A stretch of DNA of 30,875 bases from Candidatus Latescibacterota bacterium (lineage in GTDB: Bacteria; Latescibacterota; UBA2968; UBA8231): NCBI GenBank assembly GCA_022826515.1, contig JAJDUT010000119.1:1-30875 (forward strand), written 5' to 3'. The notes under the pieces were generated by a model that saw nothing but the letters and a program-made list of their open reading frames with translations, searched no databases and had not been told where the DNA came from. Below are positions 27,853-30,875 of the stretch, one piece after another. The first letter of the stretch is position 1. Every line of letters begins with the position of its first letter. The translations under genes and the position numbers were made by a program.

Positions 27853-28719
27853 TCAATTATCAAATGACAGCGATAATCCATCAAATGCTATTCTGTAGCC
27901 ATGTGCTGCGGCATACTCGTCTAGTTTGTCGTGCTCTAGGCATCCTTCATGTGAGATGTGAGTCGCGTAAGCCTCCGCGTTGTCTTTGAGAAGGCCGCTG
28001 CGCCGAAAGCGATCGACGTGGCCTATGACGTCAACGGACGCCAAGTGATCAGGCGGACTAGCGTCAAAGCCGATGCCGTACGTGTGATCGAGGACGAGCA
28101 AATCGAACTGCGTGCCTGCAAACAGAAGGTGGTCCCATACCTGCTCTGATAGAACCGAGGTATCAGTGCCGTAAAATATAGCGTGTTGGCCTTGCTCGAT
28201 TGCGTAAATCAGGCATCCCTTTTCAGTGCCGTGGTTCGCGGGATACCCTGTGAAACGGTAATCACCGATGACTTGAGTCTTGAACGGTTCGACGGTCAGC
28301 GGATTAATCTTCAGGGCCCGCTGTGTGTCTTGAGCGAAAATACTTCCGTACTCGCATCTTCCTCCCAAAACCTCGTCAATAGACCTCAGCGCATCGATTG
28401 AACCTGCGATAAGCATTTCTTGAGCGACGACCGTTGCGTATTCCTCGTGTCTCGACATGAGAAACTCGGGGTCAAAGTGATCCGCGTGGGCGTGTGTCAA
28501 TAGGCAGACACTGATGTCTGTCAGAGAAACGTCGAGAGCAAATGACGCGGTCGCTATGTCTGGACCAATATCCACGAGCAGATCATCGTTAATTGCGATG
28601 GACGACCGCTTGCGGAGGTTCTTGCCAGCGGCCCGCCTCGCGTCTGAGCACGCCTGACATACGCAGAAAGGTATTGGCATTGACGGCGCGGCTGCTGTTC
28701 CGAGAAACGTCACTTGCAA
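27853..28719 (-). CDS. Metallo-beta-lactamase-fold hydrolase, PhnP/PqqB-like
   Basis: A 288-residue MBL-fold protein. The start VTFLGTAAAPSMPIPFCVCQAC contains the Cys cluster (CVCQAC, 19-24) typical of PhnP/PqqB-like proteins, which bind an extra structural zinc. The metal ligands are THAHADH (75-81), later NHGTEKG, YGTDTS, and the C-terminal THISHEG. Members are phosphodiesterases or partners in cofactor pathways; no phn or pqq genes are nearby, so the substrate is open. It starts with TTG at 28719, only 3 nt after the stop of the upstream methyltransferase gene and without its own ribosome site, pointing to coupled translation. Confidence 0.85.
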   Translation of the reverse strand: MQVTFLGTAAAPSMPIPFCVCQACSDARRAAGKNLRKRSSIAINDDLLVDIGPDIATASFALDVSLTDISVCLLTHAHADHFDPEFLMSRHEEYATVVAQEMLIAGSIDALRSIDEVLGGRCEYGSIFAQDTQRALKINPLTVEPFKTQVIGDYRFTGYPANHGTEKGCLIYAIEQGQHAIFYGTDTSVLSEQVWDHLLFAGTQFDLLVLDHTYGIGFDASPPDHLASVDVIGHVDRFRRSGLLKDNAEAYATHISHEGCLEHDKLDEYAAAHGYRIAFDGLSLSFDN

Positions 28720-28722
28720 AGC

Positions 28723-29484
28723 TTAGCCGTTCTCCGTCGTGGTGCAGAAGCAAAGCTGATGTTTCGAATCCGGCCCAAAGGCGTCCCGGTCCCAATTCCC
28801 GAACTTCTCCTTGATCCTTAGCCCATTGTACTTTAGCAGAGCATCCAGTTCCTGCGGGAAATACATCCGAAGATTCAGACCACCAACTATCTCATCAGAA
28901 TCCCCTTTGTAGTGCACCATACGCGCGATCTGGGTGTCTGCCTCATACCTATACGACTGCGTCACTTGCACCTCTTGTCCAGTTTTATCGTCTGTGTAGC
29001 GAGAGAATGGATACCGTCTGCTTGGGTCGCGATTGAGGATCTCTAGCCCAGGGACAAAGACATCCAAAATGAAGTAACCACCCGGCGCGAGATGACGCTT
29101 AACGCAGCAAATGCACTCTTCGAAATCCGCTAGGTCGTGCAGGTGCCATAGTGCGTTGCTCAGTAGTAAGATCGACCCATATTGCCTGTCGGTGTCAAAG
29201 CGGCGTATATCGTCGTGAATCCAGTTGACCTTCACCTGTTTGTCTTCGACCTTTGCCTTGGCAAGGTTAAGCATCGGCTCCGAATAGTCGATCCCAGTGA
29301 CCTCAAGGCCGTGCTCTGCCAAGGGGATCGCTATCCGACCTGTTCCACAGGCAAGCTCGAGGACCTTTTCGCGAGAGGCGAGCTCGGTTAGGAACCAATC
29401 TGGAAGCGTAGCATACGCACCGTAGTACTGGTCGTATTTGGCTGGGGCCAAATAGTCTGCGTCGATTGCTTCTTCTTTTTTCAT
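28723..29484 (-). CDS. Class I SAM-dependent methyltransferase
   Basis: A 253-residue methyltransferase. Motif I VLELACGTGRIAIPLAEHG (41-59), acidic ribose-binding residue in VTGIDYSEPML (62-72), motif with Asp-Asp in IHDDIRRFD, and post-motif LAPGGYFILDVF. The N-terminal YDQYYGAYATLPDWF places it in the broad small-molecule methyltransferase group. The start at ATG 29484 has no clear ribosome site. It forms a two-gene unit with the MBL-fold gene (3-nt gap). The methyl acceptor is unknown. Confidence 0.87.
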   Translation of the reverse strand: MKKEEAIDADYLAPAKYDQYYGAYATLPDWFLTELASREKVLELACGTGRIAIPLAEHGLEVTGIDYSEPMLNLAKAKVEDKQVKVNWIHDDIRRFDTDRQYGSILLLSNALWHLHDLADFEECICCVKRHLAPGGYFILDVFVPGLEILNRDPSRRYPFSRYTDDKTGQEVQVTQSYRYEADTQIARMVHYKGDSDEIVGGLNLRMYFPQELDALLKYNGLRIKEKFGNWDRDAFGPDSKHQLCFCTTTENG

Positions 29485-29539
29485 TTTAGATATGGTTGTG
29501 CCGGTTTGCGAACTTACCTGTTCGGAAGCGACGAACCAG

Positions 29540-30253
29540 TTAGATTTTCTCCAATAGCTCTCGGACCTTTTGGTTGCGGGTTACTTCGACGGGTCGTTGT
29601 CCCTGATTATTTTTTGCATTTGGGTCAGCCCCTTGCGATAGCAGAAGTTTCACGCCCTTAATATCCCCCTTTTCCGCAGCTCCATGCAGTGCAGTGTTAT
29701 TTTTAGAACTTCCGCGTTGATCAACGATAGGGCTATTAACATCGGCTCCATAATCGAGAAGCATAGTAAGCATACCTGGACACCTGCGGTTAAAGGCAGT
29801 TGCGTGTTTGAGCGCATCCCAAGACACGGTTTGCGTTTCGCTCGAACCACTGCCAGCGATCAGTGCGCCGTTCTCCAATAAGAATTTCATACTATCTAGG
29901 GAACTACCTTCGATAGCAAATATCAAAGGCGGGCCGTAGTCTTGAGTGACTCGATTCACGTCCGCGCCATGTTGAACCAGTAGCTCCATAGTCGCAACAC
30001 AGCCACCGCGCGTTGCTGCTCGGCAAAGGGGGAAGTTGTGATTTTCCATAACGTCGCCCCCTTTGGCGATTAGATAAGCGAGAATCTCCGCATGACCGCT
30101 CACGGCGGCTTGTGTCATCGGATAGCCGCTGCGTCCCGCGCTAGGAAGGAGGGGCTCATGGAGAAGGTTAGGTTCTGTCTCGCTGATTTGTTTGACTGTG
30201 GTCAAGTCGCCATTTTCTATTGCTTCTCTGAGTTTATCTCTGCTTTCGGTCAT
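29540..30253 (-). CDS. Ankyrin-repeat protein
   Basis: A 237-residue protein composed of five or six ankyrin repeats, for example MTQAAVSGHAEILAYLIAKGGDV, CRAATRGGCVATMELLVQHGADVN, and ALHGAAEKGDIKGVKLLLSQGADPN, with the usual LLxxGADxN turns. No signal peptide, enzyme domain or membrane segment. Ankyrin repeats are protein-binding modules; the partner is unknown. ATG 30253 is chosen because GAGGA lies 7-8 nt upstream; a longer frame to 30304 only reads into the upstream relic. Nearby small genes and the truncated PHP gene suggest this end of the window is an unstable region. Confidence 0.85.
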   Translation of the reverse strand: MTESRDKLREAIENGDLTTVKQISETEPNLLHEPLLPSAGRSGYPMTQAAVSGHAEILAYLIAKGGDVMENHNFPLCRAATRGGCVATMELLVQHGADVNRVTQDYGPPLIFAIEGSSLDSMKFLLENGALIAGSGSSETQTVSWDALKHATAFNRRCPGMLTMLLDYGADVNSPIVDQRGSSKNNTALHGAAEKGDIKGVKLLLSQGADPNAKNNQGQRPVEVTRNQKVRELLEKI

Positions 30254-30273
30254 CGATATTCCTCTGTTACTCG

Positions 30274-30768
30274 TTATGTGCCGCAGCCCCTTGGGAGTTG
30301 CCAATCCGTGCTAAATCCAGTCTGCGTTAGTATTTCGGTCCCTTTCTCGAGATGTAATCCAACTCCCGCAACTCCATGTGAATCGTCACCCGGGACGCAA
30401 GGGACGCCGAGATCCAGTGCCATTTCCAATATAGATTTGGATACGTAAGGTTCAGATCCGCCCTTTTCGAGGGCTCTGAGATTGAAATCGAGAATCGATC
30501 CAAGGTCCTTGATCTTCTCGAGATTCCTCTGGATCCTCTCCTTGATCTCAGGGGTCTCTAAGCGCTGACGATAGTCCTTGTCGTGCATTCGGATGAGGTC
30601 GAAGTGGCCGACCACTTCGGGTGCTAATTCCTCTACAAGCTCGTATTGTTTGTCGAAGTATTCACAGAATAGCGCCTCGATTCCTCCGGCCTCTTCTACG
30701 GCTTGGGCATACCACTCTGGCGGACCATCGATACATATAGCAGTCCTAAATGATTTGAAAGCATGCGT
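30274..30768 (-). pseudogene. PHP-domain (histidinol-phosphatase-like) gene, 5'-truncated
   Basis: The minus-strand frame codes the C-terminal half of a PHP phosphoesterase: IDGPPEWYAQAVEEAGGIEAL, then APEVVGHFDLIRMHDKDYR, LEINFRAL-type segment ILDFNLRALEKG and VPCVPGDDSHGVAGVG, which hold the late metal ligands (GHFD and DDSH). The N-terminal H-x-H region is missing: in-frame TGA stops at 30769-30771 and no other upstream frame in the last 100 bases shows PHP sequence. A GTG at 30615 could start a 113-residue remnant, but it would lack the active site. The remaining 30772-30875 shows only a 26-codon minus frame, not assigned. Confidence 0.7.
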
Positions 30769-30875
30769 TCATCAGTTTACCTATGCGTCATTTGTATGTT
30801 GCCAAATCCGTTCAGAAGGGCCAATCTGAACGGTATGCGTGCGGGGCGCGTCGTCCGTCATTGGGTGAGCAGGCC

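Noticed and set aside
1..30875. CRISPR arrays, tRNA or rRNA genes
   Set aside because: No regularly spaced direct repeats, no tRNA cloverleaf or T-loop GTTCRANNC block in intergenic sequence, and no rRNA core motifs were seen.

Overview
The window is a chromosomal stretch of a fairly GC-rich, diderm, free-living bacterium with an FCB-like accessory repertoire. The evidence is a large exported subtilisin-type protease ending in a FlgD/T9SS-like C-terminal domain, many lipoproteins with clear lipoboxes, an LpoB-type penicillin-binding-protein activator next to an outer-membrane barrel, and two Gfo/Idh/MocA dehydrogenases plus a GMC oxidoreductase. That mix is typical of Latescibacterota/Poribacteria-like genomes. 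The phylum is inferred, as no rRNA or other marker is present.

Layout. 1-1.3 kb: the 3' end of an IS200/IS605 tnpB, then a Gfo/Idh/MocA gene. 1.3-3.9 kb: an accessory island holding an orphan BrnA-like antitoxin, an unknown gene, a 965-bp transposase-less element with 25-bp terminal inverted repeats and a perfect 8-bp target duplication (it carries two genes, one of only 56 codons), a scrap of a GMC oxidoreductase gene, and a UPF0175/DUF3368 toxin-antitoxin pair. 3.9-12.1 kb: GMC oxidoreductase, an AAA-ATPase/PD-(D/E)XK protein, a flavin disulfide oxidoreductase, a 154-bp MITE, a periplasmic TPR protein and a ClC transporter with CBS domains. 12.1-17.7 kb: a decayed duplicate of a gfo-trmH pair, a structured RNA element, the subtilase, a lipoprotein, the intact trmH and gfo genes, and a cyclophilin-like protein. 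17.7-20.5 kb: an 80-bp MITE, a second copy of the structured RNA with its own promoter, a hairpin leader, a lipoprotein and a membrane protein. 20.5-24 kb: a four-gene envelope operon (TPR lipoprotein, exported protein, LpoB, beta-barrel) ending at a strong bidirectional terminator. 24-30.9 kb: a nitrilase-family amidohydrolase, a HAD phosphatase, an AAC(3)-like acetyltransferase overlapping a class V PLP enzyme, a PhnP/PqqB-like metallohydrolase behind a methyltransferase, an ankyrin protein and a 5'-truncated PHP phosphatase.

What stands out. (1) Two copies, 5.8 kb apart, of a ~170-nt element fold into the same closed structure although the closing-stem sequences differ (compensatory change). 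Each is preceded by a sigma70-like promoter placed so that the transcript would begin at the closing stem, and each lies upstream of a gene for an exported protein. I could not match it to an RNA family I know. (2) A non-autonomous mobile cassette at 2135-3099 is delimited exactly by its repeats. (3) Two accessory segments are bordered by partial copies of their neighbouring genes (GMC 3' ends around the toxin-antitoxin pair; gfo-trmH relic and intact copy around the subtilase segment), which records how they arrived. All family calls come from reading motifs; no database search was possible.
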